Of a stretch of 9,175 bases of DNA, positions 1 to 6,825 are shown one piece after another; position 1 is the stretch's first letter; each line of letters opens with the position of its first letter. The notes under the pieces are model-generated. The model made no database searches, was not told the DNA's origin, and worked only from the letters and a program-made list of their open reading frames with translations. This DNA is from Porphyromonadaceae bacterium UBA2751. GTDB lineage: Bacteria > Bacteroidota > Bacteroidia > Bacteroidales > Muribaculaceae. The stretch spans positions 1 through 9,175 of the forward strand of contig DEJJ01000004.1 in assembly GCA_002353285.1 (NCBI GenBank), given 5' to 3'. Both the position numbers and the translations under genes were made by a program.

Positions 1-3
1 AAC

Positions 4-318
4 TTAATTCCGCCAACAGGTTTCTGTTATACTGCAAATAGTTGCGATAGACTCACCTTCTTTAATTGTTTCTCTAAATTCTATGCGATATTTATTATCA
101 ACTCTTACCGAGGAAAGCCCATCTTTGTTGCCATGAAGTTTCTCATAATGTAGCGAGCCAAATTTCGTTAAGCTCAAGACATTTTCAAGTTGCTTCATTA
201 AGTTTATTACTTTGACGTATTTGGTCACAACTGCCGGTTGGAACCTGTGCTTCTTATCACTGGCTCTACCATGCAGATAAAGTTCTTGAAGATAAGTTTT
301 TTCGAAAACAATAATCAT
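4..318 (-). CDS. RelE/HigB-like type II toxin (probable mRNA interferase)
   Basis: The 104-residue protein resembles the HigB branch of the RelE/ParE superfamily, ribosome-dependent mRNA endonucleases neutralised by a helix-turn-helix antitoxin. The N-terminus (MIIVFEKTYLQELY, then SDKKHRFQP) and the block at residues 56-83, with LHGNKDG, S70, R72 and YRIEF, match the usual fold core and the basic residues typical of the family. The start is fixed: in-frame TAA at 331-333 lies just upstream of the ATG at 316-318, and no other start lies between. The stop is at 4-6. HigB-type modules place toxin before antitoxin, so a HigA-like antitoxin is expected just left of the window; it cannot be seen. 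The last residues (ETCWRN) differ from the ELSNHYK-like end I recall for Bacteroides relatives; a late frameshift is possible but unproven. Family call is from recall, without a search. Confidence 0.85.
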   Translation of the reverse strand: MIIVFEKTYLQELYLHGRASDKKHRFQPAVVTKYVKVINLMKQLENVLSLTKFGSLHYEKLHGNKDGLSSVRVDNKYRIEFRETIKEGESIATICSITETCWRN

Positions 319-325
319 CTTGCTG

Positions 326-357
326 CAAAGTTAGAACAAAAAAATGGTGTTTGCAAA
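326..357 (-). promoter_or_regulatory. Bacteroidota-type promoter of the toxin gene
   Basis: Read on the minus strand, TTTG (357-354) is followed after exactly 20 nt by TAACTTTG (333-326). This matches the Bacteroidota -33 TTTG / -7 TAnnTTTG consensus perfectly. Transcription should start within a few bases after 326, which leaves almost no leader before the ATG at 318. Confidence 0.8.
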
Positions 358-367
358 TTTGCGAACA
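348..367. promoter_or_regulatory. Near-perfect 20-bp palindrome, candidate antitoxin operator
   Basis: The sequence TGTTTGCAAATTTGCGAACA pairs in 9 of 10 positions of its dyad and has a perfect 10-bp core, GCAAATTTGC, at 353-362. It covers the -33 box of the toxin promoter (354-357). HigA-like antitoxins repress their own operons by binding such dyads over the promoter. The operator role here is inferred from position and symmetry only. Confidence 0.55.
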
Positions 368-421
368 GTTTTTTGGCGATATGGCTGACATTTTTGAAAA
401 AAGGTAAAAAGTGTGGTTAAA

Positions 422-455
422 ATTGGTGGTGTTTCACAATTTATTAGTAAGTTTG
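422..455 (+). promoter_or_regulatory. Possible promoter of the rel operon
   Basis: TAAGTTTG at 448-455 is a perfect -7 element on the plus strand. The only -33 candidate is ATTG at 422-425, one mismatch from TTTG and 22 nt upstream, a little longer than usual. Transcription would start near 460 and give a leader of about 35 nt before the ATG at 496. No Shine-Dalgarno sequence precedes that ATG, as is common in this phylum. Confidence 0.4.
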
Positions 456-495
456 TAAATTGGAATAAAAGTAGACTCAAAAAACACACTATAAA

Positions 496-2769
496 ATGAT
501 GACACCTGAAGAAGAAAACATGGTTATAGAACAAGCATACGAGGGGTTGATAAAAGGCTACCTGTCGAGCAGTCATCGCAAGAAGGTTGAGAAGATTGAG
601 AAGGCCTTCGTCTTTGCTCGCAATGCCCATGCCGGAGTTCGTAGGCGCTCTGGCGAGCCTTACATACTTCACCCTCTTGCCGTGGCCACAATAGTGAGTC
701 AGGAGATAGGGCTTGGCTCAACCTCGATATGTGCCGCATTGCTTCATGATGTGGTAGAGGACACGGAGTACACGCTTGATGACATCAAGGCCATATTTGG
801 CGACGAGCTCACTAGCGAAGGTGGCGAGAAGGTGGGCGAAAAGGTAGCCAACATCGTTGACGGTTTGACAAAAATCTCAGGTGGAATATTTGGTGAAAAG
901 GCCTCGGCCCAAGCCGAGAACTTCAGGAAGTTGCTGATGACGATGAGCAGCGACATCAGAGTGGTGATTATCAAGATGGCCGACCGCCTGCACAACATGC
1001 GCACGCTGTCGTCGATGCCGCCAGCCAAGCAGAAGAAGATTACAGGCGAGACCATGTACATCTATGCTCCGCTGGCCCACCGTTTGGGACTCTATGCCAT
1101 CAAGACTGAGCTTGAGGACTTGAGCTTCAAATATGAGCACCCGAACGCTTACAAGAACATATCGGAGGCGATAGAGGCTTCGGAGCAGAAGCGAAACGAC
1201 GTGTTCACTCGCTTCTCGGCCCCGATACGCGAGCGGCTCGATGCCGAGGGTTTCACCTATGAGTTCAAGGCGAGGGTGAAGTCGTGCTACTCCATTTGGA
1301 AAAAGATGGAGAAAAAGCGCATCCCACTCGAGGAGATTTACGACATATATGCAGCGCGCATCGTGTTTGAGTGCCCCGAGGGCCGCGACGAGAACGACGA
1401 CTGCCTGAAGATTTACCGCATGATATCGCAGCTGTATCGCACACACCCCGAGCGCACCCGCAACTGGCTGATCAACAGCAAGCCCAATGGCTACCGTGCA
1501 CTTCACATGACGGTGATGGGCCCTGATGGTGACTGGATAGAGGTTCAGATACGCAGCCGGCAGATGGACTATAACGACGAGCATGGCAACGCCGTGCACT
1601 GGTTCTATAAGGACAATAACGGAGAGATTGACGAGGACGACCAGTTCATCAAGTGGTACAAGGAGATAGAGGACATCCTCAAGAATCCTGAACCCAATGC
1701 GCTCGACTTCCTTGACTCGATAAAGCTCAACCTGTATGCTCGCGAGATAATGGTGTTTACGCCCAAGGGCGACATGATACAGCTGCCCAAGAATGCTACC
1801 GTGCTGGACCTTGCTTTCACGCTTCACTCCGAGATAGGGTCGCACTGCATAGCTGGCAAGGTGAACCACAAGCTGGTGCCACTGTCGCACAAGCTCTCGA
1901 GTGGTGACCAGGTGGAAATACTCACCTCGCAGTCGCAAAATCCACAGCCCGAGTGGGCAAAATTTGTGATTACGAGCAAGGGCAAGCGCAGGCTGAACCT
2001 TGCCTTCAGGCACATCAAGCGTGAGGCACTTGAGCGGGGCGAAGAGCAGTTCAAGAAATTCATGGCAGAGAACTCGGTAGAGATCAACAACGAGAACATG
2101 GCCCGAATAATCAACTACCTGGGCGTTGACAACAAGGAGGATCTCTTCCTGAAGATAGGTACCCATAAGGTTGAGCTGTCGCCCCTGATAATCAAGGCAT
2201 TGAAGCCATCGTCGCAGGGCTTGTTCCGCAAGTTTTGGCGCAGCCCATTTGGAGGAAAGAGTGCTAAGGAAACTGCTGCTGATGGTGAGAGTGGCACAAG
2301 CAAGGGCGGCGAGATCAACAAGAAAGAAGTGTATGTGCTCAAGACCGAGGACGGCAAGAGCAACTACCATCTTGCCAACTGTTGCCATCCATTGCCAGGC
2401 GATGATGTGGTGGGCTACATCGACAATAACAACACAGTGGTGGTTCACAAGGTGGATTGTCCCACAGCAATGAAGCTGAAGACGGGATTTGGCGGTCGCC
2501 TGGTGGAGACCCAATGGGAGACTGGCAGTGAGAAATTCTTTGCATCGGTGCTCATAGAGGGCGTGGACCGCATGGGCATCCTTCAAGAGATTATCTATCT
2601 GATATCGACTAACCTGTCGATTAACATAAGGCGCCTGAACATCACGTCGAACGCGGGTGTGTTTACGTGCGAGATGGACATCTATGTAGAAGACGTGAAC
2701 ACTGTGACCAAGATGTGCAAGCGGCTGGCAAAAGTGAAAGGTGTGAGCAAGGCGGCTCGCATCAGTTAA
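496..2769 (+). CDS. rel: Bifunctional (p)ppGpp synthetase/hydrolase, RelA/SpoT family
   Basis: This is a full-length Rel of 757 residues that makes and degrades the stringent-response alarmone (p)ppGpp. The N-terminal HD hydrolase keeps its metal ligands and catalytic pair: H59 in YILHP, H84-D85 in LLHD, E88-D89, and D163 in MADRLHNMRT. The synthetase domain (about 255-372) has the KSCYSIWKKM loop, D283 in DIYAARIVF, NGYRALHMTV (331-340) and EVQIRS (349-354). Then come a TGS domain (about 416-478), a helical region, a conserved-cysteine domain with NCCHPLPGDD (C629, C630, H631, C655) and a C-terminal ACT domain (about 680-757). Both active sites look intact, so it is probably bifunctional. 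Oddities are a short insertion around 105-116 with a GEKVGEKV duplication, and RTRN (321-324) where SpoT/Rel proteins have RxKD. ATG at 496 or 499 is possible; the first is used. It probably heads an operon with the HD phosphohydrolase 63 bp downstream. Confidence 0.97.
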   Translation: MMTPEEENMVIEQAYEGLIKGYLSSSHRKKVEKIEKAFVFARNAHAGVRRRSGEPYILHPLAVATIVSQEIGLGSTSICAALLHDVVEDTEYTLDDIKAIFGDELTSEGGEKVGEKVANIVDGLTKISGGIFGEKASAQAENFRKLLMTMSSDIRVVIIKMADRLHNMRTLSSMPPAKQKKITGETMYIYAPLAHRLGLYAIKTELEDLSFKYEHPNAYKNISEAIEASEQKRNDVFTRFSAPIRERLDAEGFTYEFKARVKSCYSIWKKMEKKRIPLEEIYDIYAARIVFECPEGRDENDDCLKIYRMISQLYRTHPERTRNWLINSKPNGYRALHMTVMGPDGDWIEVQIRSRQMDYNDEHGNAVHWFYKDNNGEIDEDDQFIKWYKEIEDILKNPEPNALDFLDSIKLNLYAREIMVFTPKGDMIQLPKNATVLDLAFTLHSEIGSHCIAGKVNHKLVPLSHKLSSGDQVEILTSQSQNPQPEWAKFVITSKGKRRLNLAFRHIKREALERGEEQFKKFMAENSVEINNENMARIINYLGVDNKEDLFLKIGTHKVELSPLIIKALKPSSQGLFRKFWRSPFGGKSAKETAADGESGTSKGGEINKKEVYVLKTEDGKSNYHLANCCHPLPGDDVVGYIDNNNTVVVHKVDCPTAMKLKTGFGGRLVETQWETGSEKFFASVLIEGVDRMGILQEIIYLISTNLSINIRRLNITSNAGVFTCEMDIYVEDVNTVTKMCKRLAKVKGVSKAARIS

Positions 2770-2832
2770 TCACACCGTAGTGTTGCACAACTTGATACTT
2801 GACTGCAAATAGAAAAAAACAAAAAAAGATAA

Positions 2833-4935
2833 ATGAAGAAATCGGTAAAAATAAACCTGGTGGTGATGGTCATCATCGCAATGACGGTGGGAGTGCTGTC
2901 GATATTCTTTGGTGGAACAGCTCACGATGTGCTCGTGTACAGCGAGGGCAGGCCTTGGAACTATCCGAAGCTGATAGCTCCATTTGACATTCCTATCGAG
3001 TATGACTCGGTGAGTGCCCAGAAGATAAAAGACAGCATTGACAATAACTTTGCGCCCATCTATAACATCAATGAGGATCGTGCCACTCGGGCACTCAAAA
3101 CCATTGCCACGTCGATTGACAGCATGGCCGACGTGCCGCTGGTCACCAAGCGCCGCATCAATGAGGCTGCTGAACAGGTTTTTGAAAATGGCATAGTGGA
3201 CAATGCCACCAGCAACAAGATAAGCAAGGGTAAAATCAAGGCCGTGAGAGTGATAAACACGCAAGGCAACGAGTCGCAGATGGTGGATGCACTCTCGCTG
3301 CGCTCGACCGTTGAGGCCTATAGCTACATCGACTCGGTTGCAGGCTTGAATCTGACCCCTGATGCCGACGTGTCTCGCCTGATACACAGTTGTTTAGTGC
3401 CTAACCTGGAATATGACACATTGAAGAGTGCCGCCATCCTTGATGATGACTACAAGATGGCGCTGGCTCCCCATGGCATGAAGCTCACCGGCGAGCGCAT
3501 CATCGACTACGGTGAGATTGTGACAGCCCAGAAGTTTGCCCTGATCAAGACCTATGAGCGGATGAGTGCTGAGCGTAACACATATAATGTGATACGCCGT
3601 ATCTCGGTGTTTGGCAACCTGGTGGTGATAGCGTTACTGCTCATTGTGATGTACTTGTACATCAGGATAATGCACACAAAAGTGTATCACAGCTTGCGTC
3701 ACATCGCATTCCTGTTTTGCTTTGTGTTCATCTTTGTGCTGCTGGTTTATGTGATAGCCCACTTGCGGTCGGGGTTGTTGTACTTAATCCCGTTTGCCCT
3801 GGTGCCGATAGTGGTGACTGTGTTCTTCAACGTGTCGCTCGGGTTCTTCACCCACATGATAGTGGTACTAATCAGTTCGCTTGTGGCTCCCGACCCCAAC
3901 GACTTTGTGATAATGCAGTTCCTTGCCGGAGTGATAGCCCTTGTGTCGATAAAAGGGTTGATGCAGCGGTCTCAACTGGTGGTGTGTGCGTTCTTCATAT
4001 TCCTGTGCTACTCGGTGACCTATGTAGCCCAATTCATAGCTCGCAACGGAGCGTTTGATGCGTTTGACTGGCGCGTGATCCTGTACTTTGCAGTCAATTG
4101 CATTGTGTTGTCGTTTGCCTACTTTGGCATATTCATAGTAGAGAAGATCTTTGGTTTCACCTCACAGGTGACACTGGTAGAGCTTAGCGATATCAACAAT
4201 CCTGTGCTACGCGAGCTGTCGGAGAACTGTCCTGGCACATTCCAGCACTCGCTGCAGGTGGCAACTCTTGCTGGTGAGGCCGCCAGGCAGGTGGGCGCGA
4301 GTGAGCTCTTGGTGCGCGCTGGCGCGTTATATCACGACATAGGCAAGATTGACAATCCGGCGTTCTTCACCGAGAACCAGAGCGGCGTGAATCCTCACGA
4401 TGTGCTCATGCCCGAGCAGAGCGCCGGCATAGTGATATCGCATGTGACCGATGGGTTGCAGCGTGCTGAGAAAGCGAAGCTGCCCGAGGTGATCAAGGAC
4501 CTGATAGCCCAGCATCATGGCAAGAGCCGCACCCGCTACTTCTATAACATGGCATGCAAGCAGAGCCCGACTGGCAGTGTGGATCCCTCGCCTTACACCT
4601 ATCCAGGCCCGAATCCACAGAGCAAGGAAGCTGCAATCCTGATGATGGCCGATGCATGCGAGGCCGCTGTGAAGAGCCTTGCGGTGCCCAATGAGAAGAA
4701 CATCACCGACATGGTTAACAAGATAGTGAATTCACAGGTGAGTGATGGCCTCTTCAGTGAGTCGCCCATCAGCTTCAAGGACGTTGCCACAGTCAAGGAG
4801 AGCCTCATCAAGCGCCTGCTCACATTCTATCACACCCGCGTGTCGTATCCCGAGGATGTGCGTCCTGAACCTGCTGCCGAGGTTGACCCCGAGGAAGGCA
4901 GTGCCACTACCGAATCGAGCGGGCAGGAAGAGTAA
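2833..4935 (+). CDS. 7TM-HD membrane phosphohydrolase, PgpH-like (putative c-di-AMP phosphodiesterase)
   Basis: The 700-residue protein has the 7TM-HD (7TMR-HDED) layout. An N-terminal membrane anchor (about 8-28) is followed by an extracytoplasmic domain (about 30-255), a bundle of roughly seven helices (about 258-438) and a cytoplasmic HD domain (about 465-670). Candidate metal ligands are H472, H501-D502, H537, H561-H562 and D607. The spacing (29 residues from first His to HD, about 35 to the next His, about 24 to HH) agrees closely with Listeria PgpH, which cleaves c-di-AMP to pApA. The substrate is inferred by family. The C-terminus is a short acidic, probably disordered tail (about 675-700). 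ATG 2833 places the first hydrophobic stretch correctly; the upstream A-rich stretch (2811-2832) has no clear Shine-Dalgarno. It follows rel on the same strand after 63 bp with no terminator seen, so co-transcription is likely. Confidence 0.93.
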   Translation: MKKSVKINLVVMVIIAMTVGVLSIFFGGTAHDVLVYSEGRPWNYPKLIAPFDIPIEYDSVSAQKIKDSIDNNFAPIYNINEDRATRALKTIATSIDSMADVPLVTKRRINEAAEQVFENGIVDNATSNKISKGKIKAVRVINTQGNESQMVDALSLRSTVEAYSYIDSVAGLNLTPDADVSRLIHSCLVPNLEYDTLKSAAILDDDYKMALAPHGMKLTGERIIDYGEIVTAQKFALIKTYERMSAERNTYNVIRRISVFGNLVVIALLLIVMYLYIRIMHTKVYHSLRHIAFLFCFVFIFVLLVYVIAHLRSGLLYLIPFALVPIVVTVFFNVSLGFFTHMIVVLISSLVAPDPNDFVIMQFLAGVIALVSIKGLMQRSQLVVCAFFIFLCYSVTYVAQFIARNGAFDAFDWRVILYFAVNCIVLSFAYFGIFIVEKIFGFTSQVTLVELSDINNPVLRELSENCPGTFQHSLQVATLAGEAARQVGASELLVRAGALYHDIGKIDNPAFFTENQSGVNPHDVLMPEQSAGIVISHVTDGLQRAEKAKLPEVIKDLIAQHHGKSRTRYFYNMACKQSPTGSVDPSPYTYPGPNPQSKEAAILMMADACEAAVKSLAVPNEKNITDMVNKIVNSQVSDGLFSESPISFKDVATVKESLIKRLLTFYHTRVSYPEDVRPEPAAEVDPEEGSATTESSGQEE

Positions 4936-4989
4936 CTCATGTTGCAAAAAAGTGATAAAAAAAGTTATTTAAAAAGAATTGTTTAGTTC

Positions 4990-5484
4990 ATGACATTAAG
5001 CTTGTTTCTTCTCATTTTAGGCATCATACTGATGTTGGCATCGTTAGTGCTGGTGATAAAACCATGGTGGGTAGCCGCTGTTCCCGCCTACGCTGGCCTG
5101 TGCTGTTTTCACTGGAGCACAGCTGCCACATTTCCTACCTGGATATTCATGTTTTATGGTGCAGCAACCTTAATGGTGATGGGCATCAGGTACTTATCGC
5201 CCAAAGGTGAGCCCGATGGAAAGACGACAGGAAATCTCTACTTGGGATTGGGTGCGCTGATGGGCTGCCTGTTAGGCATGATAGTTGATGCTCGGTTCAT
5301 GGTTTTAGGCACGATAATAGGCACCGTGATGGGTCAGCTTGCATTCACTCGCACTCCAGGAGGCAAGTGGCTGCGATTTCCTAAATCCAATTTTATTCAG
5401 TACCTTTGCGCCAAAGGTTTGCCCATAGTGGTTGCAGTGGCCATGATAGGGCTTGCCGTTGAGGGATTTGTTTATTTAAAATGA
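4990..5484 (+). CDS. DUF456-like integral membrane protein
   Basis: A 164-residue hydrophobic protein of unknown function. Hydrophobic segments lie at about 3-23, 26-42, 48-69, 82-98, 102-119 and 143-163. The glycine-rich middle part (LGLGALMGCLLGMIV, then LGTIIGTVMGQLAF, about 85-119) resembles DUF456 proteins, small bacterial membrane proteins without an assigned role. The match rests on recalled pattern and is moderate. ATG 4990 is the first start that includes the whole first helix. The 54-bp gap after the HD phosphohydrolase is AT-rich and shows neither a convincing promoter nor a terminator, so it may belong to the same operon. Its stop (5482-5484) overlaps a possible ATG at 5481 of the next gene in an ATGA arrangement, suggesting that the two are translated from one message. 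Confidence 0.75.
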   Translation: MTLSLFLLILGIILMLASLVLVIKPWWVAAVPAYAGLCCFHWSTAATFPTWIFMFYGAATLMVMGIRYLSPKGEPDGKTTGNLYLGLGALMGCLLGMIVDARFMVLGTIIGTVMGQLAFTRTPGGKWLRFPKSNFIQYLCAKGLPIVVAVAMIGLAVEGFVYLK

Positions 5485-5516
5485 TTAAAAAAGAAAAAAT
5501 CACGACAACGATATAT

Positions 5517-6248
5517 ATGAAACTACTCAGAAAAGCTATATTTACATTGATGCTGGTGATGCTGGGCGGCTGGGCGATAGAAGCCGCAGCTCAGTACAAA
5601 TATGAGGTGAAAGAGGTGGACTTCAATGAGATAAAAGAGGAGACCCTTGACCCCAATTCGCCTTACTACTACCCGAAGCTTGTGAGCTACTTCAACAGCA
5701 ATGACACCATCATGAACTTCAAGGCTTACCGCGACCTGTACTTTGGCTTTGTGTTCCAGGAGGATTACAACCCATTCCGCAACACAGAGTTTGAGGATAA
5801 AGAAAAGGTAGAGCAGCTGTACTATAATAGCGACCGTGAGCCCACTCGCGACGAGTGTGACGAGATAGAGAAATATGCAGTGCGTGCGCTTGCTGACAAC
5901 ATGTTTGACATTGACCAGATAGGATATTACATCTATGCGCTGCAGCACAAGAAGAAATATGCCCGTGCCGCAGTGCGCCAGTATCGCCACGACAAGCTCA
6001 TAGCAGCAATCATGTCGAGTGGTCATGGCACTGAGGAAGAGCCGTGGGTGGTTATCTTTCCTGAGCACGAGTACACACTCATCAACCTGCTGGGCTATGT
6101 AGCGGTTGACCACGACGAGTTGCAAGGCGGCATTGACAGGATAAGGGCCAAAAGCGAGAGCAACAATCGAGAAACCAAGGATTTCTACTTCGATGTGTCG
6201 CAAATGTTGAGGGAGGCCAGTGTGAAATTCCCCGAAGACTTTGAGTAA
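5517..6248 (+). CDS. Secreted DUF4919-like protein
   Basis: From ATG 5517 the protein has 243 residues. It starts with a typical Sec signal peptide: KLLRK, a hydrophobic core (about 7-20), then AIEAAAQ with likely cleavage after A25 before QYKYEV. The mature part carries blocks typical of DUF4919, a Bacteroidota family of unknown function: SPYYYPKL, NDTIMNFKAYRDLYFGFVFQ and EDYNPF near the front, then SSGHGT, PWVVIFPEHEY and INLLGYV near the end. It should act in the periplasm. An alternative ATG at 5481 overlaps the previous stop and would add 12 polar residues (MIKKEKITTTIY). Because that would bury the signal peptide start, 5517 is preferred; both use the same frame. The 32-nt gap to the gene before supports one operon. 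No catalytic residues can be named. Confidence 0.85.
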   Translation: MKLLRKAIFTLMLVMLGGWAIEAAAQYKYEVKEVDFNEIKEETLDPNSPYYYPKLVSYFNSNDTIMNFKAYRDLYFGFVFQEDYNPFRNTEFEDKEKVEQLYYNSDREPTRDECDEIEKYAVRALADNMFDIDQIGYYIYALQHKKKYARAAVRQYRHDKLIAAIMSSGHGTEEEPWVVIFPEHEYTLINLLGYVAVDHDELQGGIDRIRAKSESNNRETKDFYFDVSQMLREASVKFPEDFE

Positions 6249-6366
6249 AGCCCCCCAATGGATTAAGCGCACCATTGGTGGTGGCCGATAATAAGGCCAT
6301 AATGATAATGGGCGGCATTGCTCTAAGGGTGAATTATCGACTTGTAAACTTTAAAAAATAATACCA

Positions 6367-6681
6367 TTGAAAGAAAAGATAAAACATTGGCTCTCGAAAC
6401 TGTCGTTCCGCACAGGGGTGATAGTGCTTGCGCTGTGCGTGCCATGCTACTTGATATCGTTCTTCCCCGTAATACCATGGGTTAAGGACCTGTGGCCACT
6501 CACTGTGATGAGTGCCTACGGCAAGTGGCTGTGGTGGGTAGTGTGGTTTGGGTTTGCCAAGACATTCCAGTACGGTGGCATTACCATCCTGGGTGTTGAG
6601 GGCTTCAAGCGTGTGAAATCGTTCTTCAAGCGTAAGAAAAACACAACCGAGGACTGCAGCGGCCAGCCAGGAACAGTATGA
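6367..6681 (+). CDS. Small two-helix membrane protein with a TTG start
   Basis: The 104-residue protein has a basic start (KEKIKHWLSKLSFR), a helix at about 16-34 and a second at about 50-70 in a Trp-rich stretch (WLWWVVWFGFAK). It ends in a basic cytoplasmic tail with FKRKK (about 87-91). The LSFRTGVI opening and the ILGVEGFKRVK segment weakly recall the small 'transporter suffix domain' proteins; this is a guess and no function can be given. The start is TTG at 6367 because the reading frame has no ATG ahead of the first helix. An AT-rich stretch with TAAACTTT at 6345-6352 could be part of a promoter, but a -33 box at proper spacing is missing. A hairpin terminator follows 17 bp after the stop, so this is probably the last gene of the upstream block. 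Confidence 0.65.
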   Translation: MKEKIKHWLSKLSFRTGVIVLALCVPCYLISFFPVIPWVKDLWPLTVMSAYGKWLWWVVWFGFAKTFQYGGITILGVEGFKRVKSFFKRKKNTTEDCSGQPGTV

Positions 6682-6698
6682 TAGCATCCACGATGGTG

Positions 6699-6721
6699 AA
6701 GTTAGAAAAACTAACTTTTTT
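6699..6721 (+). terminator. Hairpin terminator after the small membrane protein gene
   Basis: AAGTTAG (6699-6705) pairs perfectly with CTAACTT (6711-6717) around an AAAAA loop, and T bases continue to 6721. The stem is short and AT-rich, but its place just after a stop codon and ahead of a new promoter supports a terminator. Confidence 0.6.
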
Positions 6722-6724
6722 ATA

Positions 6725-6764
6725 ACAAAAATCGCAATATATTTGTTTTTATAGCGATTTTTGT
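6725..6764. terminator. 11-bp inverted repeat, candidate bidirectional terminator or operator
   Basis: ACAAAAATCGC (6725-6735) and GCGATTTTTGT (6754-6764) are perfect inverse complements with an 18-nt spacer. The A5 and T5 runs flanking a GC core fit a terminator usable in either direction. It also contains the -33 box of the next promoter in its loop, so it could instead be a protein-binding site. Confidence 0.5.
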
Positions 6765-6773
6765 GTAACTTTA
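6742..6773 (+). promoter_or_regulatory. Bacteroidota-type promoter of the xer-hpf operon
   Basis: TTTG (6742-6745) is followed after exactly 20 nt by TAACTTTA (6766-6773), one base from the TAnnTTTG consensus. Transcription should begin near 6780, giving a leader of about 45 nt before ATG 6826. The -33 box lies in the loop of the inverted repeat 6725-6764, whose right arm fills the spacer. Confidence 0.7.
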
Positions 6774-6825
6774 GGGCGTTCTTAATAGAGCAAGAGAAAA
6801 TAAATCACGCTATGTGACTGAGCCT

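Noticed and set aside
238..420. 60-codon plus-strand open frame across the toxin start and promoter
   Set aside because: Overlaps the toxin gene and its promoter, and has no recognisable motif or initiation context.
877..2586. 569-codon open frame on the minus strand inside rel
   Set aside because: It lies wholly opposite an intact, conserved Rel; its translation shows no family and is a codon-bias shadow.
2770..3387. 205-codon minus-strand open frame over the start of the HD phosphohydrolase gene
   Set aside because: Overlaps the conserved N-terminal region of a real gene and has no recognisable features.
5523..6275. 250-codon minus-strand open frame opposite the DUF4919-like gene
   Set aside because: The plus strand has a signal peptide and family motifs; the minus product has none.
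6255..6278. CCAATGG/CCATTGG inverted repeat after the DUF4919-like gene
   Set aside because: Only 7 bp, no T-run follows; too weak to call a terminator.
6725..6764. dif-like recombination site next to the xer gene
   Set aside because: Arms are 11 bp, but the spacer is 18 nt rather than about 6 and the arms do not resemble known dif arms.
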